The notes: generated from the letters alone by a model not told the origin. A DNA stretch of 64,000 nucleotides from Larix kaempferi (GCA_027924585.1 BSBM01000592.1:2170001-2234000); one strand, 5' to 3'; numbered from the stretch's first letter, positions 1 through 12,480 are shown. A program made the numbers and translations.

Positions 1-1626
1 GCAATGTTGAACGAACAATGTGTCATGCTCACGATCATCACTGACATAAAAATGGTACTCCTTGATCACTTCACATGACTAAGGAGTGCTATCCCTACCA
101 TCAATGCTTTCCTAAGCATCTCTGTACAATACATGTACGAAGATAGACACCTGGTCGGAGTGATAATACTCACTCTGTATCTCTCTTTGAGGAGAAAATG
201 TATAGTTCTTAGCAAAGTCTACCACTGATAAGATTGTGCCCGGATCAAATACCTCACGAGAATGTTTGAATTCTGAAGCTTGCCACTTGGACCTATGGGA
301 GTGCTTTATTTATTTATAAATCTGACTTTGAAACTTCTCCATGAAATCTGAAACATGAATCTCATCCTCGAGCAAGTCGATCCTCTTAGATGGAACATAC
401 GAAGAACATGATGGATTCATGGAGACATACTCGTACCTCTTCCATATGATTGTGATATCTGACAATCGAGGGTGTGTTGGATCGATAGGAAATTTCCTAT
501 GGAACAATATCAAATCACCGCATTCAGGGCATCTTCTCCCACCTACACACCTCTTATTGAAAAACAATTGTTCATGATTCCTGTTGCATAGTATCATACA
601 AATAAAATCGCGCACCGTGTGAGAAGCTAGTTCATCGTTCCAGTTCCTTTTGCAAAAATCCAAAAATGTGTCATAGTATAGTTGGAATTCAACGTGGTAT
701 CGACAACAAGAAGTGTCACGAATCGTATTCAGCCTAATATACCACGGTTTCAATTTGTTGAACATGCTAAATGATATCTAAACACCAAGATTGGTTTCTT
801 AGAATTCCTCGTAAAGTGCAACTCTCGTCATCTCCATCACATGCTTACAGTGCTCCTGATAAATGCATTTGGATAAATGTTGTCACAAGACATGCTTTCG
901 ATCTGGAATAGCACGAGAATGGCTATCCCAAAACTCTATCACCTTCTCTCTAATTCCCTCTGCCATCCTCCCTCGATAGGGTTCCCTACAAATAAGAGCC
1001 CATTTCCAAGCAACTTCATCATTTTCATCTATCCAGACCCTGAATTTAGTATATTTGAACAATGTTCTTTTTGAAACTTTGAACAATTATTCCATTGTTG
1101 ATACCATTCGATTTCTTGAGGTGCTTTGTGCCACAACAGTCGTTGTAATTTCCCTACGAGCAACTCAGATATCATTATTTCTTAATTTTCCAAACGAAGA
1201 TAATGCAGTTCTTACATTTTCTATTGCATTCTCGCATGTATTTTTTGTTTTAGCATCTTGAAAACCCAACAACTTTGTGGCACGCTTCATTCTTTTGTGT
1301 TTTATCAATCCATGTAGGATTTGAGCTTGTGCCATCGTTGAATGTTGTTCAAAATATGACTTAATTATGTTACTAACATGCTCTCTAACTGTCCGACTAG
1401 GGATCGGGTTCCTGAGCTCTTCTTGTGAAGAAACAACTACATAATCCTCTAGGCAATTTCCACCCCTTCCAACCCCACTGCAGCTCCCAATTATACTTGA
1501 AATATGAGAGGGAAAAGTGTCCTGTGATGGCTGATCAGGATCATGAGGGGGAACAAGGTCATGTGATTCTTTATCATAATGATGTGAGGGTTGACCACAA
1601 CCTATCCCTACATAATCAAAATTCAT
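1..1626 (-). pseudogene. Decayed gene of an uncharacterised, probably transposase-like family (partial, runs off the left edge)
   Basis: One minus-strand reading frame can be followed from 1626 down to base 1 without a frameshift, broken by several stops (about 1165, 1090, 883, 798, 778, 310 and two near 120-85). Readable landmarks are an N-terminal low-complexity part, EFWDSHSRAIPDRKHVL (about 890-940), LKPWYIR and a CCRYH motif (about 690-750), a CPECGD knuckle-like pair (about 515), and DFAKNY followed by EIQSEYYHSDQVSIF (about 150-230). From memory, this order of motifs occurs in an uncharacterised repeat family of mosses, ferns, gymnosperms and some invertebrates. The acidic DFxxNY block suggests a DDE-type nuclease, but that is inference. 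The frame is preserved while stops accumulate, as in decay by point mutation. Confidence 0.65.
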
Positions 1627-1707
1627 GTGAAGAGAATTTCAATCAGAAATGCACTATGCAAATAGGTTAATTTTAAAGTACCAAATTGAAGTGTTTTGAA
1701 ATGCATT

Positions 1708-3790
1708 GGTACAAGAATTGAAAATACTTTTAAAACAAGAAAATAGTTTGTAACTTGAATTAAAAATAACTAAATATGTACATTTAACTTAAAGTTGTAA
1801 ATTTAGCTTGAGAATTGTTCTACCTAAAGTTTGAAAATCAAGTATATGTATTTAACTTGATAATTGTTAATAAGTTGATCTAGAACTTGTACATTTAAAT
1901 TTAAAATTGCTAGTAACTTGAAATTTGTTACCTGGAAATTAAAAAATTGAAAATTGCTAGGGACTTGAGACTTGGAGCTCACATGAGGCTATGCAAATAA
2001 ATTTTTGTAATTCCTTATTATGGTAAGTTATAAGGAAAAAAATATAATGTATCCCTACATTCATGCATATAAAAAGATGGTACAAGAATTGAAAATACTT
2101 TTAAAACAATAAAATTGTTTGTAACTTGAATTAAAAATAACTAAATATGTACATTTAACTTGAAGTTGTAAATTTAGATTGAAAAATGTTCTAAGTAAAG
2201 TTTGAAAATCAAGTATATGCATTTAACTTGATAATTGTTAATAAGTTGATAGAACTTGTACATTTAACTTTAAAATGGTTAGTAACTTGAAATTTGTTAT
2301 ATGGAAATTAACAAATTGAAAATTGCTAGTGACTTGAAACTTGGAGCTCACATGAAGCTATGCAAATAATATTTTTTAATTCCTTATTATAGTAAGTTAT
2401 AAGAGAAAAAATATAACGTATCCCTACATTCATGCATATAAAAAGATGGTATAATAATTTAAAATACTTTTAAAACAAGAAAATTGTTTGTAACTTGAAT
2501 TCAAAATAACTAAATATGTACGTTTAACTTGAAGTTGTAAATTTAGCTTGAGAATTGTTCTAAGTAAAGTTTGACAATCAATTATATGTATTTAACTTGA
2601 TAATTGTTAATAAGTTGATAGAACTTGTACATTTACTTTAAAATTGCTAGTAACTTGAAATTTGTTACATGGAAATTAAAAAATTGAAAATTGCTAGTGA
2701 CTTGAGACTTGGAGCTCACATGAGTCTATGCAAATAATTTTTTGTAATTACTTATTATGGTAAGTTATAAGGAAAAAATATAACGTATCTCTGCATTCAT
2801 GCATATAAAAAGTTGGTACAAGAATTGAGAATACTTTTAAAACAAGAAAATTGTTTGTAAGTTGAATTCAAAATAACTAAATATGTACATTTAACTTGAA
2901 GTTGTACACTTGAGAATTGTTCTAAGAAAAGTTTGAAAATCAAGTATATACATATTTAACTTGATAATTGTTAATAGGTTGATAGAACTTGTACATTTAA
3001 CTTTAAAATTACTAGTAACTTGAAATTTGTTACATGTACATTAACAAATTGAAAATTGTTAGTGACTTGAGACTTTGAGCTCACATGAGGCTATGCAAAT
3101 AATTTTTTGTAATTCGTTATTATGGTAAGTTATAAGGAAAAAAATATAACTTATCCCTATATTTATGCATAGAAAAAGTTGGTACAAGTATTGAAAATAC
3201 ATTAAAAACTAGAAAATTGTTTGTAACTTAAATTCAAAATAACTAAACATGTATGTAACTTGAAATTGTACATTTAGCTTGAAAATTGTTAGTAAAGTTT
3301 GGAAATCAAGTACATATTTAACTTGATAGTTGTACATGGAACTTTAAAATTGATATTAACTTGAAATTTGATGTGGAAATTAACAAATTGAAAATTGGGT
3401 GTGAATTGAATTTTCCAACTAATACATAACTACCCATTTAACTTGAAAATTGTTACAAATTTTGAAATATAAATAATATACTTACTATAAGAAAAAAATA
3501 TTTAACTAACCCTACATTCATGCATAGATAAAATTGGTACATGAACTGAAAATACATTAAAAACAACATAATTGAATTTTCCAACTACTACATAATTATA
3601 ACAATGTTCATTTTATTTGTTGTCATTGAATTTTACGTCTATTACAAAATTATCAAAATATTCATTTCATTTGTTTCAAATTGAATTTTCTAACTAATAC
3701 ATTTAACTATCACAATGTTCATTTCAAATAAAATGAGGGTAAGTTAAAATTATACACTACTAGTTATTTCAATCAACAAATGTTGAGACT
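1708..3790. repeat. AT-rich tandem array, ~370-bp unit, 5-6 copies
   Basis: Units begin with GGTACAAGAATTGA or a variant at 1708, 2079, 2448, 2815, 3181 and 3535, giving periods of 371, 369, 367, 366 and 354 bp. Each unit ends with a conserved block containing CATTCATGCATA just before the next start. The first four copies are close to each other; the fifth and sixth are more diverged, and only short pieces continue to about 4,230. Inside each unit a ~17-bp motif related to AACTTGAAAATTGTTA recurs many times, so the array is hierarchical. No coding sequence is seen in it. Confidence 0.9.
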
Positions 3791-4227
3791 TGGGCTCACA
3801 TGAGGCTATACAAATATTTTTTGAACAAATAAAAATACAAGAATTGGAATTACATTTAACATGAAATTGTTATTAACTTGGAAAATTGAAAATAGTTAAA
3901 TATGAACGTTTTAACTTGAAAATAGGGTCCAGGAGTACATTTAATTTGAAAATTGTTCCAATAACATTGAAAATTGTTAGTCTCTTGAAAATTATTCATA
4001 TAACATGAAAATTGTTACAAATTTTGAAATATAAATAACAAAGTTATGAAATAAATAAGAATCTCGTTACAAACAAATAGTAAATAAATTGGTTTATGAA
4101 ATAGTTTTTTTTTTTGAAAATTGTTACTAATTTTGTAGTTTAAATAATAAATTGTTAAAAATCTTATTATAAACAAAATATAGTAAGGCTAAAATGAAAA
4201 AAAAATAGTTAGTATATAACATGTAAT

Positions 4228-4422
4228 TCAAAAATTAGGTAGCATGTAATTCAAAAATTTACCTTGGTTGTCCTCCATTGGAATTTGTTGCACCAAAGGT
4301 GCATCTTCTTCTTCTCTCAATCTTGTTCTTTGTTGTCTCATTCTTTCTCTATTCTTTTCACGCTCTTCATTGTCGTTTTGTTGACGAGCATGCTTCCTTT
4401 GTCGTTTTCTTTTACTCCCCAT
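4228..4422 (-). CDS. Small very basic ORF, possible first exon of the 1-1,626 pseudogene
   Basis: A 64-residue ORF starts MGSKRKRQRKHARQQ and is dominated by Lys, Arg, Gln and Glu, with an RERMRQQRTRLREEE segment. Such Arg/Glu-rich starts are common in plant transposon proteins. Within it, near 4,264, the minus strand reads CAAG followed by GTAAAT, a good plant splice donor, after which the frame becomes AT-rich and unconvincing. The next coding-like sequence on this strand is the pseudogene whose readable part begins near 1,626, so the ~2.6-kb tandem array may lie in an intron. That link is inference: the phase of the join was not resolved, and an independent fragment is equally possible. 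Confidence 0.35.
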   Translation of the reverse strand: MGSKRKRQRKHARQQNDNEEREKNRERMRQQRTRLREEEDAPLVQQIPMEDNQGKFLNYMLPNF

Positions 4423-4733
4423 AAAACTATAATGAAAACAAACAAAGATTTATTCAAATTGTTGTAACAAACAACAATATGTTAATATGAAATTTTGAAT
4501 TAAGTCTACAAATAACTTCTCACATGTCTAATGAACTCTAATTGAACAACATCAAATTCACATAGCTCTAATTCAAAGTAAACTAACAATGATTTAAATA
4601 AGTGTTGTTGGACAATTGTTTAGTGATTATATAGAGGTTGCTTGTTGTTTTTGCGTGGGAATGGTGGTTGGAAACATTAATTGTCCAACTCCTTTCCCGG
4701 GCTCTTTTTTATGTTTTTTTACACAAACAAATC

Positions 4734-4872
4734 CTCGATCGAGGTTTTTTTACAAACCCTCGATCGAGCAAAATCCTCAATTGAGGGCTTGAAAATACCT
4801 CGATCGAGGTCTGTGTAAAACCCTCGATCGAGGTCTCATTTATCCCTCGATCGAGCAAATCGCTTGATCAAG
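4734..4872. repeat. Cluster of seven palindromic decamers (CTCGATCGAG and variants)
   Basis: CTCGATCGAG occurs at 4734, 4759, 4799, 4823 and 4846. CTCAATTGAG occurs at 4776 and CTTGATCAAG at 4863. Starts are spaced 25, 17, 23, 24, 23 and 17 bp. Both variants differ from the main form at two symmetric CpG positions and stay perfectly palindromic. The linkers are T/A-rich and partly repeated. Confidence 0.85.
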
Positions 4873-5815
4873 GCCTAAAAAACAGGCCGAAATCCCTTTT
4901 CACTTCAGAAAGAAAATTTGGTCTGCCTTTCAGAGACTTAAACTATGTCATTAAATGCACATTAATGGGCGGACTTGATATCGTTGGATTCGTCAATGAA
5001 TCCTCTATCCATATACATGTAATTTACGAAGTTTTATCTTCGTATGTCATTTGTTTTTAAATTTATCCTAAAGCTTACCCTAAAAAACTCTATCGACAAC
5101 TTCGAATGAGCTCAAAGATAAATCAACAACACTCAAAATACACATCCAAAAAATTTGAAAAAATATACAAGCACTACATCAGTGCATCCTCTTCAAAATC
5201 GTATTTTTATTTTTGCAAATTATGCAAACAATCAAAAGATTTGGCGCACACACGCACATGTGTGCAAAATGCGATTGAAATATTCAGTGGTCAGGTTCGA
5301 AAAATAATAATAAATATAATTTTTCCAGAAAAATAAAAAGAAAAATATGTACGCACTAGTGCATTATGTCTAGATCATCTTCACATATTTCAGTTTTTTA
5401 AAATATTACTTTAACATTAAATTATTTTGCACACACACAAGCCACTTGTTAATTTCTCTTCAAGTTTTTAAGGACACACGTTTCATTAAATGAAAATTTG
5501 ACACGATAAATGACATTGATATATTTAAAAAAAAATATCATTGGAAAGCCAACATATTTCTTTACATTTCGTTTTTTAACCTCATGTCAAAATTCATATG
5601 GAAAATATGAGTTTCAAGGGATTCAATTTAATATATGGGTAAATTTTTCATTTTTCATCGCCACATTTGGCCAAAAAGAGTTACCCATCTTCATGGAATC
5701 ACCCACATCTTCATACACAATATAAAACATTAGATTAGAAAGGGGATCGATTCTTCGAAAGTGGGAATTTTAGAATTCAATCAAACAACACAGGACCATA
5801 AGCCCCATTACCTAT
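4873..5815. other. Unannotated AT-rich interval
   Basis: Short ORFs on both strands look random. No repeat structure or recognisable protein was found. Confidence 0.5.
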
Positions 5816-7722
5816 CTAGGCATATCCAATGTTTGCATCAATATTACCAAGCATCTCATAAATTCGTGTTATTTCCAACTCATGATGACAGCTGAAAAAA
5901 TTCAGTATAATTTAATTTCCAAAGATATCGTCTATTTTACTACTGGACTTGAAAAATTCATAAATAAACATAAAAATTGGTCACTAGTAGAGATCAAAAG
6001 GAAATAAAATTATCAAGAGACTAATAACTAACAGAATTTGCATTGAATTTACCATATTACAATGACAATAGAGTTAGGGGTTTGATAGAACGTTAGTGGG
6101 AAGTTTCTTACCTGTCCCCAGAGGGGGTTGCATGGTTGTACTAAGTTTTTAGTTTAAATCATCTAGATTTTAGTCTAGCCATATCAATTGTAGAAATTGA
6201 TTAGCATCTAAAAACCGTACATGTTAACAAAAAAAGAGGAGAATAATTCCCAAATCATGAACCTATGAGACAAGGAAATGTGACCAGAAAATTTCCAAGG
6301 TCAAATTCATTGTAGGAGAGGGAATGGATTTTGATGCTTAAAGATAAATAGTGGAAGCTTGCATATTTATATTTATTAAGAGATCATTTTGTCCTATTTG
6401 CAAAAAACAAAAGGGCACTGGAAAGTGCAAATGGATGTATATAACAAAATTTTTGGGGAAATTATGAACTATATGGAGAAAAAATGCTAGTGACTTGAGA
6501 AAGCAACTAAGTATGTGGGCTTATGTAGGATAAAATCTTGAAATTGTCTCCTTTGTGTTAACAACCACAAAACAAATTGAAAAGCCAATGGAAAACTGTA
6601 CAGTTGAGAAGATTTTTCACTTTTGAATTTATTTGCCTAATCTGCATGTACATATTTTGTACAGTTGAGAAGATTTTTCACTTTTGAATTTATTTGCCTA
6701 ATCTGCATGTACATATTTTATTTGTGCATATCCAACATATAAAATATAAATTTAAGGCTATTTTGTTAGAAGATTAACTAAATTAGGTAAGTGCATAGGA
6801 TCTGAAAGGTAACCTATTCATAGTGGCCAATATCATGCTAGATCGCAAAGTAGAGGATGGTTGAAAAGTACAAATAACATTAAAATAGGGAATATGCAGA
6901 TAATGTGTATGTAAACAAATTAAGATTTACCTTAAAGCAACGCAATACTTATGTCCCAACTTTTCAAGTTCAGACATCACACGGTCTGTGATACAAGGAG
7001 TACTTGAATAAATTCAACATTTCTAAGGCTAAGACTATCTTTACAACAAAAACTGACATGCCAACTTTTTGAGCTAAGGCATATATTAACTAAGATGGAA
7101 AAGATATGGAAGTGTGCAACTAAAGTTACTAAAAGTGTTAGGAGGCCATTGAGGGATTGCAATCCATCAACATAGTACTTAGCAATAAGGAACAAGAAAC
7201 TGTCTTAACATGTACTAATGTGATTAACTTGCATATGAAAAGGATTTGCTGCAATTGCAATACAAAATTCAAATACAGAGCAAAGCTCAACTCCAAAGAG
7301 AAAAACTGAGTTTCAAATAAAATGTTAATTATAAATAAAAGACTACCTTAGTAGATAATCACGGTGAATCTATGCACATAAATTTGCTCATGATTTCTTC
7401 AGAACGGTTACTGGGCTCTTTTAAAAAACCCAAAAATAAGTTTGATTGGATTTAAGCACTAAACTATGAATAAGAAAGGTGGATATTGGCAATACCAACT
7501 AGATTTACTCAAAAGTATACCTACAGTTTATATGTAGATTTTAAGTATTTGCATGGTATATGTCTCTAAAGAAACAAAACACGTGCCTAACTCCATATAT
7601 CATTTTAATCAATTTGTAATACATTCACAAAGTTTGAAAATATTAATCTTACCTTGTGTAGATAAAATTTAACATCTTCCATGTTTATGATAACGTCGCT
7701 TGACATCTTTGTTGCCACATAC
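5816..7722 (-). pseudogene. Exon relics resembling rRNA-processing protein FCF1/UTP24
   Basis: The best piece is 6,931-7,000 (minus), reading STPCITDRVMSELEKLGHK then YCVAL. This closely resembles the segment of FCF1/UTP24, a PIN-domain nuclease of the small-subunit processome, that contains CITD...ELEKLG. It ends at AAG followed by GTAAATC, a good donor. A 70-nt block at 7,653-7,722 has acceptor (TTGTGTAG) and donor (AAG/GTAAGA) signals and encodes YVATKMSSDVIINMEDVK, which could be a decayed N-terminal exon. A block at 5,816-5,890 follows a T-rich CAG acceptor and ends in a stop with EMLGNIDANIGYA, weakly like the FCF1 C-terminus. The intervening FCF1 exons were not found. The order fits an intron-containing gene copy that has decayed. 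The middle block is convincing; the outer two are tentative. Confidence 0.45.
6597..6718. repeat. Perfect 61-bp tandem duplication
   Basis: 6597-6657 and 6658-6718 are identical by eye, both starting TGTACAGTTGAGAAG, which implies a recent duplication in otherwise unique AT-rich sequence. Confidence 0.95.
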
Positions 7723-8780
7723 CTACACAAGATGGTTACACTTAAGTAGAATGTCCATACCATGAAAAAGCCTATAAAGGAAACCCTAAAAACATTTTAT
7801 AAATTAAATTAGGATAGTGAGTGTCCTATATTATTATAATCAATACTCTTGTGTATCTCTTCATCACGACTCTATGAAATTGGAAGTAATACAACTCCTA
7901 TATGTCCCATCTGTCATTTGAATTTAAAAAATAGAAAAAACATGAGCTTAATCACCTCCAAAAGTACATGCAATTTATACTTTGTACAAAAATGTTGTAC
8001 CAAGAAGCATTTACAAGTTTACGATGTGATGATGATGATTATCATCCCACCAAGACCAATTTTGGTCTAACAGGATCTTAAGAAATATGATGATTATTTG
8101 ATATTTTTTAATATTTTGTTTCTATGATAAAAAAGATTGTGGAGAAACTTTCTTGGCTTTGTTTGGTTTTCACGAGTTTAAAATTATGCAGATCATTAGT
8201 GCTAAAAATATTGACGGAAGTGATGTTTTTATTGGACCCTTTCAGTGCACTAAGGGTCAAAATTTTGATAAAGAAAAGTTGCAATTTAGAAGGTATTGTA
8301 GATGGAGTCATAGATACCATTAGCGTTGGAACAACTCCATACTGTGACTCTAGGTATTAAAACTTATAATGTCAACAGTTCTTCAAAAATCCTATGGGAA
8401 TTACAACAAAAACTTGGAAAAATACTAAAATTCTTTACTACAAGATTAACTTAATCTTATAGTACCAACATTAAATAACCATTACAAGTCACCATATCAC
8501 TTAATACACTATCATAAGAAAAAATTAGTGCCTTGTCATTGTATGCAAATCTATGCATGAAAATCTACAATAAACAATGTCACTTACTAGAAAGAGAACG
8601 TAAAGGAAAAAGGAGAATAAAAAGGTTCAACAAAAGGATTCCCAAGGGAAATAGCAATGCTCTACTGCTACATGATGTAGATAATCAGATGTAGGAACTC
8701 AAGCACATAAGACAAAATATGTAGCAAGTAAAACCAATTTTAACCATTTTTTTGTTTGTAAAGTTCAGTAATTCTATTAA
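7723..8780. other. Unannotated AT-rich interval
   Basis: ORFs of about 70 codons exist on both strands around 8,110-8,360, overlapping each other. Neither resembles a known family and no conserved motif is visible. Confidence 0.4.
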
Positions 8781-8781
8781 T

Positions 8782-9979
8782 TCAGCAAAAACAAAGTGTA
8801 CATATCCATGACCACGATGTCCCAAATTTTAAGCACGATGTCCCAAATTTTAAGCTTAGTATGAACATGCTTGAATTCCAAGACCAGATAGATGTTTGTT
8901 CAAAGTTTAACCAAGTGACTAAGCTATCTACTACAAGAAGAGCAAAAAGTTGTGCAAAGAAAAAGTGTCTGTAAATCCCCCACAGGCCGGGGGTTATGGC
9001 CAAATATATCAAAGTGAGGAAAAAATGAATTCCATTGGGACTAATATCAAGACAGAAACTAAAAAATTTAAACCAATTATTCATCATCAGAAAGAGGGAT
9101 GGTGGTAGGGCCGACACCTGGCTTGTGTTTGTCCTCGTTATCTTCTCCAACTGGAGGGCATCGACAATGCACCAACTAAGTGTTTGTAATAGAGTCAAGC
9201 GGTGGTCTAGTAAACATCTTTCCGGTGATATTCATGGAAAGCATGTCTAGTTTAGCATTTATTTTTTCCATCTCCATGCACTGGTTCTGAATGAGAGTGT
9301 GCATGTTGGCCTCAAGGTTGGAGATTCTATCCACGAGTGGGAGCAATTTCTTGTTTGAACAGAGCTTCCCTTGGAGACAGTCTTCCATGGCTAAAGACAT
9401 CAGGGCCTTGGTAGTCCAGATAACCCCAAGGGTTTTGGTATGCTATATTTCTTGTGTGTGGGAAGAACCCCTGTCCTTGATCAATCCCCCCAATTCCGCA
9501 ACAAGCTTCTAAGCAGATGGGCGCCCCTGCTTTCTCTTCATCCTGTTCTCTAGTTGAATTGTTCAAGCCCTTGCAGGATATGGAATATCTTGCTCTAAAA
9601 ATCCTTGCACTCGCCACATTTATTCCAAGGCGCGAGGCATATGCGACCAACGAGGGCCACTCGCACTAAATTTCGTTCGGGCCATAGCAACCACCCTGTC
9701 AAGCAGCATCCAACCAGAATTATTACAAAAGGTGAGTATCAACACTCTTTCCAGAATGTTGCACAGATGAGAAAGGAAAATGCTTGGCCTGATATATTTG
9801 TCCCTGCTTTTATGTCGCGGCCATCTCTTTATATATACGGGCAGGAATAGGTCGATGGTACCGCAATCCATTCCCTTTCCCCTCCCCTTGAATGACCATG
9901 AGTATTCACACGAGAGATGAAACCTGATTTCATACAAGCGCAACCCATGCACCTTCTGCGTTGATGAGCTAGCTTGCAC
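8782..9979 (-). pseudogene. Unidentified coding-like block with overlapping minus-strand ORFs
   Basis: This stretch is noticeably richer in G and C than its surroundings and holds a chain of minus-strand ORFs in alternating frames: 9,979-9,620, 9,650-9,327 and 9,400-9,176, then a weaker one to 8,782. The 9,400-9,176 piece (NLEANMHTLIQNQCMEMEKI) has heptad-like spacing that could form a coiled coil. The chain looks like one decayed protein with frameshifts, but plus-strand ORFs of similar size overlap it and no family is recognised. It could be part of a retroelement gag-like gene or a captured host fragment. Confidence 0.25.
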
Positions 9980-12480
9980 CTATGATGTTAAGAGGAATGA
10001 TCACGTGTCAATATAGTTCTTCATGAGCCAGCTGGAAGGATGCATGGTACACCCACTTCCGCATGGGAAGGATTACACACGTGGAGCGGGCCCCCATTGA
10101 TCGACACCTGTCGTGGGGATTTTAACCATTCATTAATTACTAAGCATGTAAGTATATTATCATAATGTTTGGTCAATCACATCACCAATGCATATGAATA
10201 CATCGGTGGGCATGTAGGAGGATGATATTCACATGTGATTGAGATGAATACACTTAAATGTATTTGTATAGGCACTAGTTACATTTACTCAAATTTATAT
10301 GACACTGAATTAGGTTTAAAATAGTTCTAATTCTTTTTTTGTTTCATTGGAATGCAACTAAACAATCATTCTAAATGGATAACAATGTGTAATATCAACA
10401 CAACATACCAGTTTGTAGTAGCAAATAACATGATTAGAAAAACACATTGAGTAGCAGACTACACGATTGGATGTGAGTTTGGCAGTTTGAGAAGATCATC
10501 ATATTTCTGTGAAGCAGATAAAAACATTAAAAGTCGTTGAGAGAACATTGTCCTATAGAAATAATTACAAATCTAAAACATGTAAACATTTCATGGTTAA
10601 TGGAAAAATCTGGCCTGTAGCATTCTTGTGGCTTAATTCTATGTAGAACTCATCATTTAGCAGCATTTCATTGTTAGTCCTCGCATGAATTGTTATTGGA
10701 AGGCACTGCCATCAGGAGAAATGTCAAATTATCAATATCATTTAGTAAAATATCATAATAACTAAAACAAAAGTGTATGGAATCATAGGTTATGCTAGGT
10801 TAAAATTTTTCTTTTGTCTTTTAGCCACAATAAACCAAGATTCCATATTATTGGTCAATTGTTATATAGAGATTGTCGAGTAAAATAAATTTCTAAAGAC
10901 CTTACAATTGATGAGCTAAATATGATGAAGTCCAAGTATTCATTTGTAATACTTTTCAAAACCGAAAGGAAACATATTAATCTCACCTTAAACCCAATGT
11001 TGTTGTCTGGGAAGAATGACAATCGGTTCTCAATTCCTTAAGACTAACCTAATCATGTGATCTAAAACAATGAGATGAACAAAGTACAATATTGCATATG
11101 AGAATTCTATAATAGAACAAAGTGATATGTTTTTTTTTCAAAAGAATGTTAAAGAATTAGTTCCACGGAGACATAGTATACCTCCAAGACATAGAAGACA
11201 TAAAACAAGATAGTGCTCTTGATTGAATATGTATAACAACAATTGCCTTAGGGCCAGGTAGTTTTTTTTTGCATAGAACAATTTGACCTATGATTTCATG
11301 AGACTCGAACAAGCATATTTAACTTGAACCATAGATTTTGTAAAGAGTCTAATGAGTCCAAAACAAAGGAAGAAACAATTGCAATTATCCCAATAGTTCT
11401 AGCTATAATCATAAATATCACATGGAGTTTAGACATTAGTTACAAATTATATTATACATGTTGATTTGAGAATCTAATATATTAGAAGTTATTCTTATAC
11501 AACAGTTTGCAAGTGGAGGGTACTACACCCCTGATGCCTCAAGGTTTTTATCGACTTAACTTTGACAAAGCACAAATAAGGCATCACCAATTTACTCAAT
11601 TTGATGATAGTGCATTGAATAACTTCATAAAATGAAAAGTACGCTAAGTAACATAACCAAATGCAATTATGGAAAATCTAATTGAACCAAGTACAACAAG
11701 TGATGCATGTATTGCCACAAGTTCAGTTTATCAAGGTTCTTTATTGATGGTAGCATGTAATCAAAGAGGAATTGTATCATAAATTAAATATACTAACATG
11801 TATAACACATTTAAAGGGGCAAGAAGTCATAACCGAAAGTAGTGCAAATAAATGGTTACAAAAGCACATTCCATATTTAGGGCACAATGCCTTAAGAGTT
11901 AGTAGTTCTTTCATTATTGACATATTTGTGGATAAAATGTGAAGCTAAATAATAGTATGATATGAAAACCACATTGTGATACCATAAGACAATGGCCATT
12001 TTGAACTTGAGTTAACACTAAAAGTGGAAAGTTTTTCATTGCACAAGATTATGTGATAAGACAAGTGAAATTGCAATAAAGCAAAGTCCCACAATGGAAA
12101 GTGGAGCATACAGCTTATAATATACAATTGGATTAACGGTTGCATAGTTGGTAGCAAGCAAATTCATAGGTGAACAACTGAGAAGAGTTTGAAAACTAAA
12201 CTTTGTATGTAAACCGAAGATGGCATTACATATTTGTCTTCAATACTATGATAATATAAAGAGTTGAAACATGTGATAATGGATGTAGATTGTAGAAACA
12301 ATTGACACATTTAAAATGGTATAAAGATGGTAAGTAATAAAAGGTTGTACACATGCATACAAGGATCCCCATGAGGGAGATGAAATCTAATGACCAAAGA
12401 AGGAGCTTAACTTTGTTTAGAAAACAATACATCGAAATATAACAGGGAAGTGTCAAAAAAACCAAATTGTAAGTATGCAA
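9980..12480. other. Unannotated AT-rich interval with a few exon-like islands
   Basis: Minus-strand islands with plausible splice signals occur at about 10,985-11,040 (IENRLSFFPDNNIGFK then GGTGAG), 10,620-10,710 ([20 protein letters not shown], after CAG) and 10,455-10,505 (KYDDLLKLPNSHPIV then stop, after CAG). No family is recognised. The rest shows nothing. Confidence 0.3.

Noticed and set aside
8108-8360. ORFs MIKKIVEKLSWL... (plus) and MVSMTPSTIPSK... (minus)
   Set aside because: Overlapping on opposite strands in AT-rich sequence; no motif and no splice context.
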